The notes: generated by a model not told the origin, from the letters alone. A stretch of DNA of 64,000 nt from Grammothele lineata (GCA_002150815.3 NDFF03000011.1:1-64000), one strand, 5' to 3'; shown: positions 1-12,718, numbered from the stretch's first letter. Translations and numbers: made by a program.

Positions 1-3000
1 CGACGGCAGCTCCCGCGGGCAATAACCGGAAGACGGTTGGTGCCCACGAAAGCTGTCGTCGTCGCATGAGCCGTCGGCGGGGGGAAAAGATACCTGGGTG
101 ATGATGGTTAGGTTGGCCTTTTATACGAATTGGACGTCCATCATCAAGCTACAAATAGGGCAATACACGTGCACATGACTTTGTTGAACGCCGATGACGC
201 GATCGTAGTGCAAAGCGTGATAGAGTCACAGAATGACTGATGCCATCGCGTGATGTTACAGTCACTGAAGGCGTGATTTCACCCCCCTAAGACCTGTCCT
301 ACTACGTAGTCCAGGAATGGAGGTTCCGGACGCGTACCGTGCGAAGGTCATCTCCCCGCGCGCCGTCTCCACTCGTTCTCACCAACCAACGCTCTAATAG
401 CCACGCTCCGGCGTGCGGGCTCTTTCATTATGAAACACAGCCGGTTTCCGAGACAGATTGCCCCCAGACGCACCTCCCGAGGCGGGCAACAGAACGCGGA
501 TATACGATGCATCGATGCGGCAGATGGCATCCGCACGACGCATCGATGATCGCAGACGTGCATCGAGTTTCGTGGATCGAGGGTACGCTGCAGGGACGCG
601 CGCGCGCCGTTTCTGCGTGCGGACGGAAGCGGAAGCGCGTCCTCCCCATCGAGCACCGCGTCGCGACGCTCGGGCCCCGCGTCAGCACGCCCTCTTATTA
701 CAGTTCAGACCGTCTGCCGCGCTTCCTCGAATGGAGCCCTCCAACCTCCCCCCAAACGGCCTTTCTGTCTCCCGGGCCGCCGCGGGAATGAACATCAGTC
801 TGCGTCTCGGAATGCCGCCCCGCTGCAGCTGCATACTGCGCGCGGTGTAATGCGCAGCCGCGGCCTGTGGGTGGAGTTTGTTGGTGGTGCGCGTCCGCGG
901 TTAACTTATGTGGTATACAACCCTGTACGCGCTCGGGCGAACTCCGGTGGGTGCGTGGTCGGATAAACGGTTTCTGAGGAAGCACAAGGCCACCCGAGCC
1001 CCTCGGAGTCGGACATCATGCACATCATGCGCGGCTGCTGTGCCCGTTCCCGTGCGTCTCGGATGAGGGGCCTCCGGTGCGTGCGGGCGAGCTCGCGGTA
1101 ATCGCGCACCTCGATTTGACGGTGGTTTGTAAGGCGACGCGATAACTATTTTGTTCCAGCGTGTCCGTAAACGTTATCAGGGACGGTGCAGCGTCTTTGC
1201 CACTTGTGCGCAGTAATTTGGAGACTTATCCTCGGCGTCCGCCGGATTATCAAAGTCCGACAGTCGGCCGCTGTTGACCGAGAGGATTCTAAGGAGTAAG
1301 TACCAAGGACCACACCTCGTGCTATTTCCGCCGTGAGTTCATTCACGAACCTTGTACATGTCGCCATCGCAATTAATGGCATGGAGCTCCGAAGGGTCCT
1401 TGCGTTTCCGCGCATTTCAACATCTGTTCTCTTCCAAGCGCCTTGAACTCGAAGCTCGGTGACTGGCTCCGAGCTCGTCTCACTACTCGTGCTCGAGCCG
1501 CGCTGTTGGCTGAGACGTCTGGTATGTCTACGAAGCCTTATGAAAACTAATCAAAACTAGACCAGTACTGGACCCAGGTACGTCGGACATCAGCAGGCAC
1601 GTCCGGCGCAGCGAGTCTCCAACGGCTCAGGCACTCACATATCCGCCGGCTTCATTCAAAGTCCGCAGACAGCTCCAACAGGTCCCAGCCGTGCACGACA
1701 TTGACAAGCTATAGTTGCGACTTGCAACACTTGCAGCGCTAGAGGAGCACAACTAGTCCGATCGCAGCGCGCGCGCACCTGCTCCCCGGAAGTCACCAAT
1801 GCACCCATCTCGCTGATGCGCACGTCGTGCCACCTCGTCACACACGGGAACATTGGCAGATTCGCAGAACCTCTTCGTCCCCGCGCGCCCCCCTCTCGCC
1901 CCGCCGGCTCCCGGCGGCATCTGTGCCCCGGCGTCCGGGGGAAGGCCAGAGAAGGCACTGCGGGCCCAAACTTGCTATATGCGGCCCACCCTGGGCGCGC
2001 GGGGTGGGAGCCCCAAGATCCAGGACGTCGTGCGACGGCCACGTCTATCGGCGCGACGCCGTGGATATCGTGCGACCAGGCACTGGGCAGGGTCTGGAGG
2101 GGGAGGGTGCAGTTGCTCGGACCTTGCGGGCTGGTTCGCGAAGCTTGACGTGCGGGGCACGGCTGGCGCGACGAGCCCGGGAGCGATTGTGAGTTTGCCC
2201 TTAGTTCTATGGGGTGAGGAGATACTCAGCCAGCCGTAACATTGCGTCATGGGCATTGTGGCGCAGGGTGGTACGTAGAATGGTCACAAGGTCGCGTTCT
2301 TAACTCCGATACTATCCTCCAGAAGAACTACTCTTCGTGGTCCTTAATATATGGGATGAAAACCGCATGATGGACAACTACACACGTGGTAAAAATAAGT
2401 AAACTCGACAGTACATATGAAAAGTGATGCGAGTACCAAGTCCCAACGACACGGCATGATAGGGCATTGGTCCGTAGATAGAAGTTCATTGCCCTTCAGA
2501 CCCTGGAACGCTGCTCTCGCTGATTGGGCGTCCAGGATACATGGCTGACTTCGCTGTGTATTCCCGGCCGAGAGAACGTCATCAAAAGCGACAAGTGAAA
2601 ATCTACTACTTGATGTCCGCTGGGCTATTATAAGTCATGAGATGATGATCGGGCTCTCTTGGGCATATCACCTCTGGGAATCTCGGCCACCCGTGGGCGC
2701 GAATAATCCCCCGAAAAGCGCGGCTTGACTAACTCAAACTCAAACACTTACGAGGATGGCCGAGCATTATAAAATCCAGGTGGGTTCCAATATCATCGAC
2801 GCGGCCACAGGAATGACGTAATGATGCATAAACACAACCACACAACGCCAGCAGAACGACCCACAAAGTTCGAATTCCAGATATCCGTAGTGACATGACA
2901 AAGGTAGCTGATTAGGTTGTTTCAAGACTACAAGAAGATCATGCGCTTCATGCAAAAGTACGTGTTTCTCCTTTCGCAGCGCCCCTTCTTCCCACTGTGT

Positions 3001-4160
3001 CCCTCGTCCGAGTTCCAACCCTCGAACGTCTGTCTGTCCATTGGCAGCGAACTTTGTGTTGACGGTGATATCGTAACACGTTACTCTCATTCGTAATTTT
3101 CACGATGTAGGGCTCACTATACCGTGACTTGCAAATGCCAGCGCAGTGGCAGTGGGAGAAGAGGATCGTTAGTCTAAGCCTTGAGGGGGCCAGCAGTCAT
3201 GTTCGGGTGATCTCCCTTTCCACGTTGCTAGTGCTTTCCCCCGCCGTCTACGCCAAGAAGTTGAGCATATTCAGCAGCCAGGGACGTGCGACTCATGGTA
3301 TCCGTGGTCACGCTCGTAAATTTTCAGCCTCTGATCGACTGGCATTTACAGTGTTTTCAAGGTTGGTGTAATGCAGCTCTGGCTCTGAGCGTTTCTTAGT
3401 ATCGGGAGTAGCAAAGTATGCTTTTGTTCAAGCACTCAGAATCTACGTTTGTTCGTGCATCATGCAGGCCAGGTCCCAATCTCAAGCACAATATCGACAG
3501 CCCTCTCACAAGGTCGTGACCATTGATAAGTCTCCAGCCGTAAAACGCTGATCGAGAAATTCCGCAACGCCGTATCTCCACGATGACATGGACGTAGAAG
3601 AACAAGTGATCAGGCCTTATAAAACCCTCGTGCGTAGCATGTGCTGTCGAATTACTTATTCAAGTCGTTTGGGATGCCCTGAGCGTCTCGAGAGCTTCTC
3701 GCATTACGGTTCTCGGCGTCTTCGGCTTGCATGTGAGTGACATCCGATCCGGCAAGTTCGACTCGTGAGTAACACTTGTCTAGGGCAGGGTTTGAACACC
3801 TAAAGCGTGTTTTAAGCTCGGAGGACGCAGGGGAGGAGGTCTCGAAGACTTTGCAGCTGATTGGACGAACAACGATAGCGCGACGTGATTGGCCCGCAAG
3901 CCACCATAAGCGGAAGTCGAGGGCGGCACGCTGCACTGCATTTCTTGTTTCCCCCATTCCACTACGGTCATTTTCCACTCATGTCCCGAGCGATGCAGAG
4001 GCCGGGCAAGAACCTTGGCGGGCAGATCACGACCCCGGGTCGAGTCAGATGAATTCCGAAACTGATGCAAGAGCCGCCTGTGCTCAGAGGGGCCCAGCAA
4101 ATAAATACGGTATCCTTCGGGTCGCATCTCGGGAGGATACGGAGCGTCGCCACAGCCCAA
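1..4160. other. Intergenic stretch, no gene recognised
   Basis: About 4.2 kb upstream of the alternative oxidase gene. Open frames on both strands are short, overlap each other and show no recognisable motif or family signature. Several TATAAA-like strings occur (near 2769 and 3617) but none leads into a supported reading frame. I see no terminal repeats, tRNA or transposon protein fragment. The stretch may hold the 3' part of a gene starting outside the window or a decayed sequence, but nothing in it supports either. Confidence 0.5.
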
Positions 4161-4163
4161 AGT

Positions 4164-4170
4164 TATAAAA
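4164..4170 (+). promoter_or_regulatory. TATA-like box of the alternative oxidase gene
   Basis: A TATAAAA string lies 67-73 bases before the alternative oxidase ATG and is followed by a pyrimidine-rich leader. Position and spacing fit a fungal TATA element with a short 5' untranslated region. This is inferred from sequence only; no transcript start is known. Confidence 0.45.
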
Positions 4171-4236
4171 CAAGCTTCACCCACAGCGCTGTTCGCCATC
4201 CAAGCAGCTTTTGCATTTTACATCCTCCATCCTACC

Positions 4237-6035
4237 ATGCACGCATTACCCTCTTCTGCTCTGGCCGGTCGTATGATCCCATCGGCCGCTAGAGCACTCC
4301 CGCTTCGCCATGCTTTCCTGACCCCATGCTTTGCCGCCTCAGCAAAGCGCGCGCTCTCTTCCTCGGGGCCTCAGCTGAATGTCCTCAAGGGTCAGAAAAC
4401 CAGTGAGAAGTCCTCACTAGGGCCAGCGGCGGAGGGGTTGCATATCAGTATGTTTAAATCAATAGCTTATGTGCTATGCCCGTCATCAGAGCTGACGCCT
4501 GCTGTTCAGAGGATATGCCTCCCCAAACGGCGGCACCCGTGACCGTAGTTCCCCCAGATAACGCTATTCGCGGAGATTGGGTGCTATTCCATCCCGTATA
4601 CACCCCAGAAGAGCTTCGGTCGGTCGAGGTTCGCGATATTGATCGCTCTTCTCAGACCACTCTATCTCTAATAGTAGCTGGTCACGTGTAGGTACTCTTC
4701 AGGGACTCGAAGACAATCTCGGACAAGGTGGCGCATACGTTCACACGCATTCTCAGGTAAGCCTTTACTTCGCCTGCTTACCTCTTCCATAAATTAAGTC
4801 ATATATCAACAGATGGGGCTTCGACCTTGTCTCGGGGTACAAACATAAGCCACTGCCACCAAACGCATCTTCAATGTCCTTGAAGGAGCTGAGGGATGGC
4901 GGATACCTGATGAACGAGTCTCAGTGGCTGAGGGCGAGTGTTTCACTGACTCGGTGTCATACGATTGAGATCCTAACGAATATTTCTCCAGCGTATTCTG
5001 TTCCTCGAGAGCATCGCTGCTGTTCCTGGCATGGTCGCTGCAGCTTTGCGTCACCTCCGCAGCCTTCGCCTGATGGTACGCCCTGCATACCACTTATTAT
5101 GGGCCGGTTGTTCACTGACATTGTCGGCATTGCAGAGACGTGATCATGGATGGATCCACACCCTCCTCGAGGAGGCCGAAAACGAGCGGATGCACTTGAT
5201 GTATGCGCCGTATCGCCACGCATCCCGAGTTGTTCCGCTTAATGGACCTTGTGCTCCGACAGGACATTCATGACGCTCAAGAATCCTTCGCCAGCATTCC
5301 GTGCTATGGTGCTTTTAGCACAGGGCGTCTTTTACAACGCATTCTGTAAGCGGTTACCGATGTTCGCGAGCTTCTCTTGCTGACCGTAGTGTAGTCCTTT
5401 GTTACATAGTCTCTCCGAGCACGTGTCACCGATTTGTCGGCCATCTTGAAGAAGAGGCTGTTGTCACCTAGTGGGTATGCCTTTGCAGCTTCCAGTGCGC
5501 GGAGCTTACGCCTCAGCAGCACCCGGTGTATCCACGAGATTGAAGCGGGCCGTCTTCCCGCATGGTGAGTCTCATTTCCCTCTATCGCCTAGTCTCTTGC
5601 CCCCTTCGCGCGCCATGACGTCTCAGCGTTCCGATCGGGGCTTATCAACTCAGTGACATAACACTGACGCGGTGTTTGCAGGACGGACCTCCCGGCTCCA
5701 GAGATCGCAAAGGATTACTGGCGGCTCGGGCCGGACGCCAAGTTCCTTGAAGTCGTCTATGCAGTTCGGAGCGACGAGAGTACGCACCGGTTCGTGAATC
5801 ACAGCCTTGCCAGCCTCAAGTATGCCTCGGACGTCAACCCGTTCGCCTTCCGCGAGCCAGACATGACGACGAAGGGGTCCAAGATCTGGTAAGCCGTTTC
5901 CTCATGCTCGTGTAACAGAAGGTAGATGGTTGATATGGGTCGGGCGAACTTAGCTTCGAGCGCGACGAATCAGTGCAGTTCGTTGAGGACACACATAAGA
6001 TGGTGGAGGATGCGGCACATCATTCCAAGCAGTGA
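4237..6035 (+). CDS. aox1: Alternative oxidase, mitochondrial
   Basis: Cyanide-resistant ubiquinol oxidase of the inner mitochondrial membrane. It passes electrons from ubiquinol straight to oxygen, bypassing complexes III and IV. Eleven exons join in frame: 4237-4447, 4510-4628, 4692-4756, 4813-4933, 4992-5075, 5136-5200, 5263-5345, 5395-5470, 5520-5564, 5682-5888 and 5954-6035, giving 385 residues, normal for fungal AOX. The Arg/Ala/Ser-rich start looks like a mitochondrial presequence. Diagnostic motifs are [46 protein letters not shown], and the di-iron motifs [20 protein letters not shown] and RSDESTHR. The fourth intron (4934-4991) must begin with GC to keep the conserved WLRRILFLES junction. 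AOX is usually induced by respiratory block or oxidative stress in fungi; that is family knowledge, not read from this promoter. Confidence 0.96.
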
Positions 6036-6994
6036 GAGGGCTGGGCAGGTCTCTGTGATCTCTGCTCCTTTTAGGCTCCTGTGCGTTAGTGCTTTCGTTC
6101 TCGCGTCATCTCGTAGGTCTAGACATTCCGCTACATCTCCCCATTCTTTCGGACTTTTGGTTCCCACGTCATGTATACCTAGTATTGGGCAGCAGCCGTG
6201 CAAAAGCCTTACGGTCGCCCCCTACAGCGTCCCATCTCCCCACTCACTATTTTATTTACCGCCTATTCCTAACTCATTTTTCTCGAAGACCTTCGTGAGG
6301 ATGTCTAATATACCCTGATCTAGAGTCTATGGAACTCCGTCCGCTGACAAACATCCATCTGCCACAAACGGTTTTCACTCAGAGCGCTTTTGTATCCTCC
6401 GATCAGGGACGGCGACGGTCGAGTCACCCCGCTCAGAGGAGCCGGCATTGTATAAGGCGGACCCGGCAATGCGCGCGGTTATTATGATCCCATCAACTGC
6501 CTGCGTGTTGGTCTCACACGAGGTCACTGCGGGCCCCGATTTTCAAAGTCGCAGGTTGACATCTTAACCCATTTTCAATTTGGAATGGACTGGGTGAAGA
6601 CGCACACTAACCGACTTGGGAATACGCTGACAACCGACTACGCCTTCATCCTACTGTAGTACGCACTCAAAAATAATAACATTGAAGGTGGATGCTTGCC
6701 ACGAACCATTGACACCGGAGAGGCCACAGAAATGCGGCTCATAATGCTGGCCGGACGCAATGCAGCGAGCGGTAGAGCCTCTTCTCAAGGAAGAGTCAGC
6801 TCCCTCGCTTTTATGCTGCGGCACCAAGGTAGTAGTCAGCATCTAATTTTTGTTCACATGCTTGACAGCGAAGCGTCCAGAGTCGGGCCCGACAGACAGG
6901 AGATAAAAGGCGGACCGCTCCTACATGCGACTCGGACTCAACCTCTACTACAGCACCTCACCTCAGCCCACCCACCCTCTCGCTACTTCAAACG
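6036..6994. other. Intergenic region between aox and the GST gene
   Basis: About 960 bases with the AOX 3' end and the GST promoter. An AGATAAAAGG string near 6900, about 95 bases before the GST ATG, is a TATA-like candidate. A longer open frame over 6696-7199 runs through the GST start in another frame and has no family signature, so I treat it as chance. Confidence 0.5.
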
Positions 6995-8038
6995 ATGGCC
7001 CAACACGATAAGCAGTTCACGCTTTTCAGCAACCAGACGGGGCCGAATGGTTGGTGAGTTGCGCGCCCCCTACTACCGCCACTCTAGTCAATCCGATCTC
7101 CCCGCTGATGTCTCCCCCCCTTCGCAGGAAAGTGGTCTACGTGCTCGAGGAGCTCGGTTTAACGTACCACACGGTCTACCTCGACCTCTACAAGGGTGAG
7201 AGCCGCGGGCCCGCCTTCCTCGCAATCAACCCGAACGGACGCATCCCCGCGCTCATCGACCACGCCAACGGGGACTTCGTCATCTGGTGGGTCCCATTGC
7301 AGGGATCTCGCTGTGTACTTCTTGACTGATAAAGCTGGGGCGCGACGTGAACAGGGAATCTGCTGCAATCATGACGTACCTGGTCGACAAGTACGACACG
7401 GAGCACAAGATATCCGTCGCGGACGACACAGAGCGTGCCCTGCAACTTCAATGGCTCTTCTTCCAGGCATCTGGCCAGGGGTGCGTCGTTCTTCCGCCGC
7501 CGGGGCTAGTTTTGGCTGGCCAGCCACTGACATTACGCCCTGCCTCGCAGGCCGTACTTCGGGCAAGCCGGCTGGTTCTTGCTCTTCCACCAGCCTCCTT
7601 CCCCGAGCGCGCTAGAGCGGTACCAGAAGGAAATCCTCCGCGTGTGGGGCGTGCTCGAGCGCGTCCTCACGGAGCGAGAATGGCTCGTCGGTGGGCGATG
7701 CACCATCGCCGATCTGAGTTTCATCCCGTGCGTGCCCTTCCCCTTCTGACCCATGTACGGCGGATAAGGTTGTCGCTAACATGTTCGCGTCTGCCTCAGA
7801 TGGAACGGGGCGGCGTTCGACTTGCTCATGAAGGACTATGAGGGGTTCGACAGAGAGAAGCTACAGAAGGACTTTCCAGCCATGTGCAGGTCAGTCCTGT
7901 GATCCACCGTGCCGATGAGAAGGGACTGACAGGCAGATTTCCAGGTGGCACGAGGCAATGATTAGCCGCGAAGCTATTGTGAGAACTTACAAACTGAGAG
8001 AAGAGGCGATCAAGGCCATGCCCCCGAGGGCCGCTTAA
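6995..8038 (+). CDS. Glutathione S-transferase, Ure2p-like class
   Basis: Cytosolic glutathione transferase that conjugates or reduces electrophiles with glutathione. Six exons (6995-7053, 7128-7286, 7355-7480, 7551-7727, 7800-7889, 7945-8038) give 234 residues, the usual length. The N-terminal thioredoxin-fold domain reads FTLFSNQTGPNGWKVVYVLEE, then the cis-proline segment NPNGRIPALID and the glutathione-binding WESAAIMTYLVDKYD. The all-helical C-terminal domain carries GQGPYFGQAGWF and the N-capping segment REWLVGGRCTIADLSFIPW. This pattern matches fungal Ure2p-like GSTs. The ATG opens the first in-frame conserved block and follows a CT-rich leader. Its 3' end meets the alpha/beta hydrolase stop 82 bases away, tail to tail. 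A role in detoxifying lignin- or extractive-derived compounds is plausible for wood-decay fungi but is inference. Confidence 0.95.
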
Positions 8039-8119
8039 TGCAGCATCCATGCCACGGTATAGCCGTTATGTACATGCAGTCTCCCTTGAATGTAGTTGTG
8101 GACAGAGAGAGCCTATAAA

Positions 8120-9482
8120 TCACAATCGTGCACGACTTCCGTTGACGGATACTGTGAAAATCTGCGTGATAGCATCTCCTACTGCAAGAGGATCCTCCTG
8201 GACAGCCTACAAGGAAGAGACATGTTATCGCAGCTCAGATCTAAGTGCAGAATTAATTACGCACGAAATGTCCCGTATCGATTTCCTGTACGGACGTTGC
8301 TTTGCACGCTTTGATAACCGACTGAGGCATCCACGATGGTCTATGTGCACGTCAGTCGCTGCCCAGCGCATGAGGGTAACTACACGTACACTAAATCTGG
8401 CCGGGATCCGACGACGAAGTGCAGAGACACAGAGGGATCTAGAGCGGCCAAGATATCCACTGCGCGGTTGTGGAACTCCTGGAAGTCGTATTGACCCCCT
8501 TCCTGTACCGGCGGGCAGGACAGCGTAACTCCCGGGGAAGTTTCATCATTAGCTGAGACCTCTCTCAAGCCATGTTGCTACATTGTAAAACCCATCAAGT
8601 TCGGTAGCGTCGATCCAGGAAGCCCTGGACGTACAACGAAAAGGTCAAGCACATGGGGATCCCAGCTTTTCCATGGCCGCTTGCTCTCGAAGAACTGGCG
8701 TGCTTCGTCACGATTTCGCCAGGTGCTACGTCGTTGAGAGACGGCTTTCTTCATCGCAGGGTTTACGTTCCAGCCCTTTTTGACCCACATGTCGTAGACC
8801 GTCTGCTCGGAGAGCGACGTTTCAATGAGGATAATGGCTCTGTATGAGATAGCAGGAAGTTCGTCCGATAGGGTCGTATATGCGCTAAGTACGATATGCG
8901 GAAACGTCAAAGTTAGCGACCAGTATCAGTGTTCAGAAGCGTTCTCACGCTGCGCATGTACCCCCAGAATGTCCAACAGCAATAAGGGTGTGGCCTTCGA
9001 AGATGCCTGACGCAACGAAAGCCTTGATTCCGGTGGCCCATTGTGGTATAGCTATCAGTAACAGGTAAACGTCAGCGCTGTGTGGTTAGGGCGATGAGGA
9101 TTTCACACGGGAACGGGCGTACTGAAGATGGGACCGTCGCGTAAGACATTCGCGTTATGACACGCTGCTTCGCCGCCAATGGGGCTGTCGAAAGACCACG
9201 CCTCGCGGATCAGAGTAGCTGCGTCACCATCGAAGAGATGTCGAATGGTAGGCTCCCAGGCCTCTTTATCTAGACGTGGGGCCTTCATAGTCAGTCGAAT
9301 TGGGATTGAAGGGTGTACCATAGCGGAGGAAGAGTCATACGTGATCCGGTACAGTGGTAGAACAACAGCGTAAATCCACGGGGATTGGCCTTCTTGGGTT
9401 CGTAACGCTTGGCAATCAAAGTGTACTCCGCTTCTCCACATGGAGAGAAGACAGTTGACACAGTAGATGTGGTTAGCACCAT
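8120..9482 (-). CDS. Alpha/beta hydrolase (AB hydrolase-1 type)
   Basis: Serine hydrolase of the alpha/beta fold, about 345 residues in seven exons on the minus strand. I assembled it by frame continuity. The N-terminal oxyanion-side strand is FTLLFYHCTGSHKEAWEP. The cap-proximal AACHNANVLRDGP, the nucleophile elbow AVGHSGGTCAA with the catalytic Ser, an Asp candidate in VVGSRPDLV, and the catalytic His in IDTGHFAVQEDP follow in the expected order. The segment WRNRDEARQFFESKRPWKSWDP is characteristic of fungal proteins annotated as toxin-biosynthesis-like or peroxisomal (Lpx1-like) hydrolases. Those names are loose; the substrate is unknown. The ATG at 9480-9482 opens the first exon. It diverges from the 2-oxoglutarate dioxygenase gene across about 610 bases. 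No peroxisomal SKL-type terminus is seen; the protein ends SRARL. Confidence 0.85.
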
Positions 9483-10096
9483 CGTTTAGCAGCGTATGAG
9501 GTTGGTATGAGGACTTCGGAGGCAGTGGGGCTACCGCTGCAGCCTGCTGGTGGCAACGTACTTGAAGATTGGCTTCAGGAATCAGGGGAGGTTAGTTGAG
9601 AGTTTTAGACTCCGATAGGGACGCAGACTTACTTTGGAGCAACCCACAAAGCTCGACTTCGGCTCTGCCTTCATTACCGTGATGGCAACCAGTCCAAGTT
9701 ATATGTAGGGAGTCCGTTGATTCCGGACGAGGCTGAACTTGATCAACTAGTTGAAATCACGTTCGCATAGACAGGCGCCCATGTTTGAAGTCCGGCCGGT
9801 CCGGCCCGCGGGCTCAACAAGTTGGCTCCAGTGCATCGGAGCTCTCTTGACAGCGACTCTGGTGATCTCTTCACAATCATGACTGGTCTGTTAACAACAA
9901 AGGAATGTTTCCGAGTGCGAGGTCTTCAATTATTCCACCTATGCCAGATGGACATTATCTGCGCTCCACGCCGTGAAGCCCGAACCAGGCTCGTGAGTTC
10001 CCGCCGCCGATTCTCCGCCTTCGAGCGGTTGATAGCTCACTCGCCCGGGGCCCCTGAGTACGTATCACTTCTCTCCATCCTCCCACGGCCCTTGCA
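9483..10096. other. Spacer between divergent hydrolase and dioxygenase genes
   Basis: About 610 bases separate the two divergent starts, so both promoters must lie here. No clear TATA box or known binding site was recognised. The final 60 bases before the dioxygenase ATG are pyrimidine-rich. Confidence 0.45.
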
Positions 10097-11646
10097 ATGT
10101 CGCCAGTTGTCCTTGGCGACGCCCACGGGATCTCTGTCGTTGACTTTGCACCGTTCTTGGACGGCTCAGCGAAAGAGGAGGTTGCGAATGCGATCTTAGA
10201 CTCGTTCAAGCGGATCGGGTTCGTCTATCTCGTGAACCACGACATTCCTGCGGACAAGATAAAGGGCATGTTTGAGTGGGTACGTTGTTGTCTTGTCGAA
10301 TTGCCGTAGTGTCTCTGGTCTTACTGTGCTATGGTCTCAGTCCAAGCGTTTCTTCGCGCTCCCACTGGAGACGAAGCAGTTAGCGCCGCACCCTCCTTCC
10401 GGGACGCATCATCGCGGTGAGCGGATATTGGCCTGAAGTACTGGGTTAGGTGCCTGTCTTATCGGGGATCCAGGGTACTCCGCGCCTGGTCGGGAGAAAG
10501 TCTCCCAACATGTCTACGACGACAAGGAGCTCAAGAACATCCGCGCTAAAGCACCGGACGTCAAAGAGAGTTTTGAGTGCGGCTGGGAGGAGAACGCCGG
10601 GATGCCCAATATCTGGCTGCCTGAGAATGCTCTGCCCGGCTTTAAGGAGGCATGCATGGAGTTCTATTGGGTACGTTTCGGCCTTCAGTGCGTGAACCGT
10701 ACATAGAGAATTGAGTGGCGGTTCAGATTTGCCATGAAACGGAGTTGCAAGTTCTCCGCGCTCTCGCCGTCGCGCTTGGCATCTCCGAGGATCACCTCGT
10801 TCCATACCACAACGGCCATGACAACCAGCTTCGTCTGCTGCACTACCCGAGGTCTGTCTTCTGATCCTGTTGGCACAAGGATCGGCTTTCTGAACGGTTG
10901 TACGACTCCTATAGCGTGTTGGGCGAGGAGCTAGAACAGGAGAAGGCCGCTCGTATCGGCGCACACTCCGACTTTGGCTCCATCACGCTGCTGCTTCAGG
11001 ACGACGTCGGTGGTCTTGAGGTCGAGGACCCGAACCAACCAGGCGTGTTCAATGTGAGTGTATGGCCGTCTGAGACGTCACGAACGTTTTGTTGACCGAC
11101 TTCTGATCGACTTCCAGAGTGCGCCACCTATTGAGGGTGCACTGGCTATCAATGCCGGGGATTTTATGATGCGATGTGAGGGCATATACATCGATGAATG
11201 CTTGTTGAGTGCAACGTACTCAAACGTACTGACACCTCTGTTTAGGGTCCAACGATGTCATTCGGAGCACAGTACATCGTGTACGTGCGCCGACCCAAGC
11301 TAAGACAGTGAACGGTATGGTCCCAGATCGATATTCCATACCATATGTAAGTTTTGGCACTGCTCGCTTGTCCCAGTTTCTCATTGCCTCTACGTTCGCA
11401 TAGTTCTGCGCGCCTGTATGTATCAAGGATTTCTGCGACATGCTCTCAGCGTCTAACCTGGGCCCTGTAGGATTCGAAAGAAGTAGTGGAATGCTTGCCT
11501 GGAACCTATTCCGAGAGAAACCCACCGAAGTATCCTCCGATTTCAGTAAGTGCTCGCACGAAAACCTTACTCTGATTAGACAATCTAAGATGCGTGAATC
11601 TTAGGCGGGCCAGTACATCCTGCAACGGCTTGCCGTGAACTACTGA
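10097..11646 (+). CDS. 2-Oxoglutarate/Fe(II) dioxygenase, isopenicillin N synthase-like
   Basis: Non-heme iron oxygenase of the isopenicillin-N-synthase-like superfamily (DIOX_N plus 2OG-FeII_Oxy). The N-terminal domain reads ISVVDFAPFLDG and GFVYLVNHDIPADKI, then KRFFALPLETKQ and GYSAPGREKVSQHVYD. The catalytic core has the metal ligands His and Asp in RIGAHSDFGSITLLLQDD and the distal His in RSTVHRVRAP. The 2-oxoglutarate-binding Arg is in PDRYSIPYF. Reading exons through to AGQYILQRLAVNY and the stop at 11644-11646 gives a complete protein with about nine introns. An intron from about 10850 to 10914 restores the conserved LLHYPS-VLGEELEQEKAARIGAH join. Fungal members act in many oxidations and the substrate cannot be told. 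Its closest neighbours are an alpha/beta hydrolase and a GST, which hints at a shared metabolic or detoxifying setting only. Confidence 0.92.
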
Positions 11647-12718
11647 TTTTGGCGTGGGGACTGTACGATATTTTCAGCGTCGAATCGAATGCAATGTAGC
11701 GTATGTACGCCGTCTGTGAGTCTGTACTTTACCCCACCCTAGCATCGTCTAACCGAATCAGCGGTTTATCAGGTTTCATCTGTGTGTAATACCCCTGTGG
11801 ATGCCGTATGTCAATAGGCAATGTATGTTATCGACTCTCTTCGTTGTCGTGCCCTGCGCAACGCGCGGCCGTCCTCTTTGAAGTCGTTGAAATCTTGAGT
11901 TACTTGCCGCTGGCACGACAGGCCGGCTCGTGCGTCTAGTAGGTTGTCCTTGTACGTGCAGTAATACCTCAGATGCCTTCAGTGGTCTCAGTCCTTCGCC
12001 CGCGGGTTCTTAGGGACGGGAAGACTACTTTCCGCCCCCAGACTCCGTCTTCTCCGTCTTCTACCACTTCAGCCGATCTGCGAGGCGGACTCCGGAACAC
12101 CGAGGCACAAGGACGCACAAAGACGCGGGGACTACAACTACAGCGTTGGATGTCGTTATATCTAGAGCTACGGGAACTACGAGTTTACACATGTACGTAT
12201 GTACAGCTTGAGCTTGGGGCGTGGCCGCGATTATACCGAGTCTTCGTGGATATCGGCGTGAAGGTACCGCAGGAGGTGGGGATGTTTGGAGGGGATGGGG
12301 AGGGAGGGGGAGGGAAGACGGGGGTAAGCGGCTGGTATGAGAGGGGATATAATACAGAATAAGTCAGCCCGGATGGTATGTACGGCAATGAGGGCGGGGT
12401 AACGACGGGGAGCCGCTCGTAGCGAGAGCGAGGTGGAGCAAGCAATGTGGGAGGGCTGATGTACAAGATGGCAGGCGGCGAGTAAGATGCGCGCCAGGTA
12501 TGTATGCTGGTGTATACGGTGTATAAGAGGTATGCAAAGCGAGACCAAAAACCGTGAACCGCGTCGACGACATACTGGTTCATCTCCGTGAAGAAAAAAA
12601 GCAGAAACGGACACGGAACCCTCCAAGAAAACAAAATCCGGGGCCTTGGTGCTCGGAGCACCGAGTGACTTCACCGCCGAGCGCTCAAGCGCTCGCGCTG
12701 CGAACGCCAGCCGCTCGC
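11647..12718. other. Convergent intergenic region
   Basis: About 1.07 kb between the 3' ends of the dioxygenase and the amidohydrolase. A purine-rich tract at about 12285-12325, with runs of three to five G, creates long artificial open frames on the opposite strand. No protein family is recognisable. Confidence 0.5.

Noticed and set aside
8120..8910. Alpha/beta hydrolase as a truncated pseudogene ending in VGSRPDLVYV
   Set aside because: Using a GTACGT donor inside that end and later exons restores the catalytic His segment (IDTGHFAVQEDP), so the gene is intact.
12285..12660. Minus-strand open frames of about 160 codons
   Set aside because: They translate a purine-rich tract and share overlapping frames; no motif.
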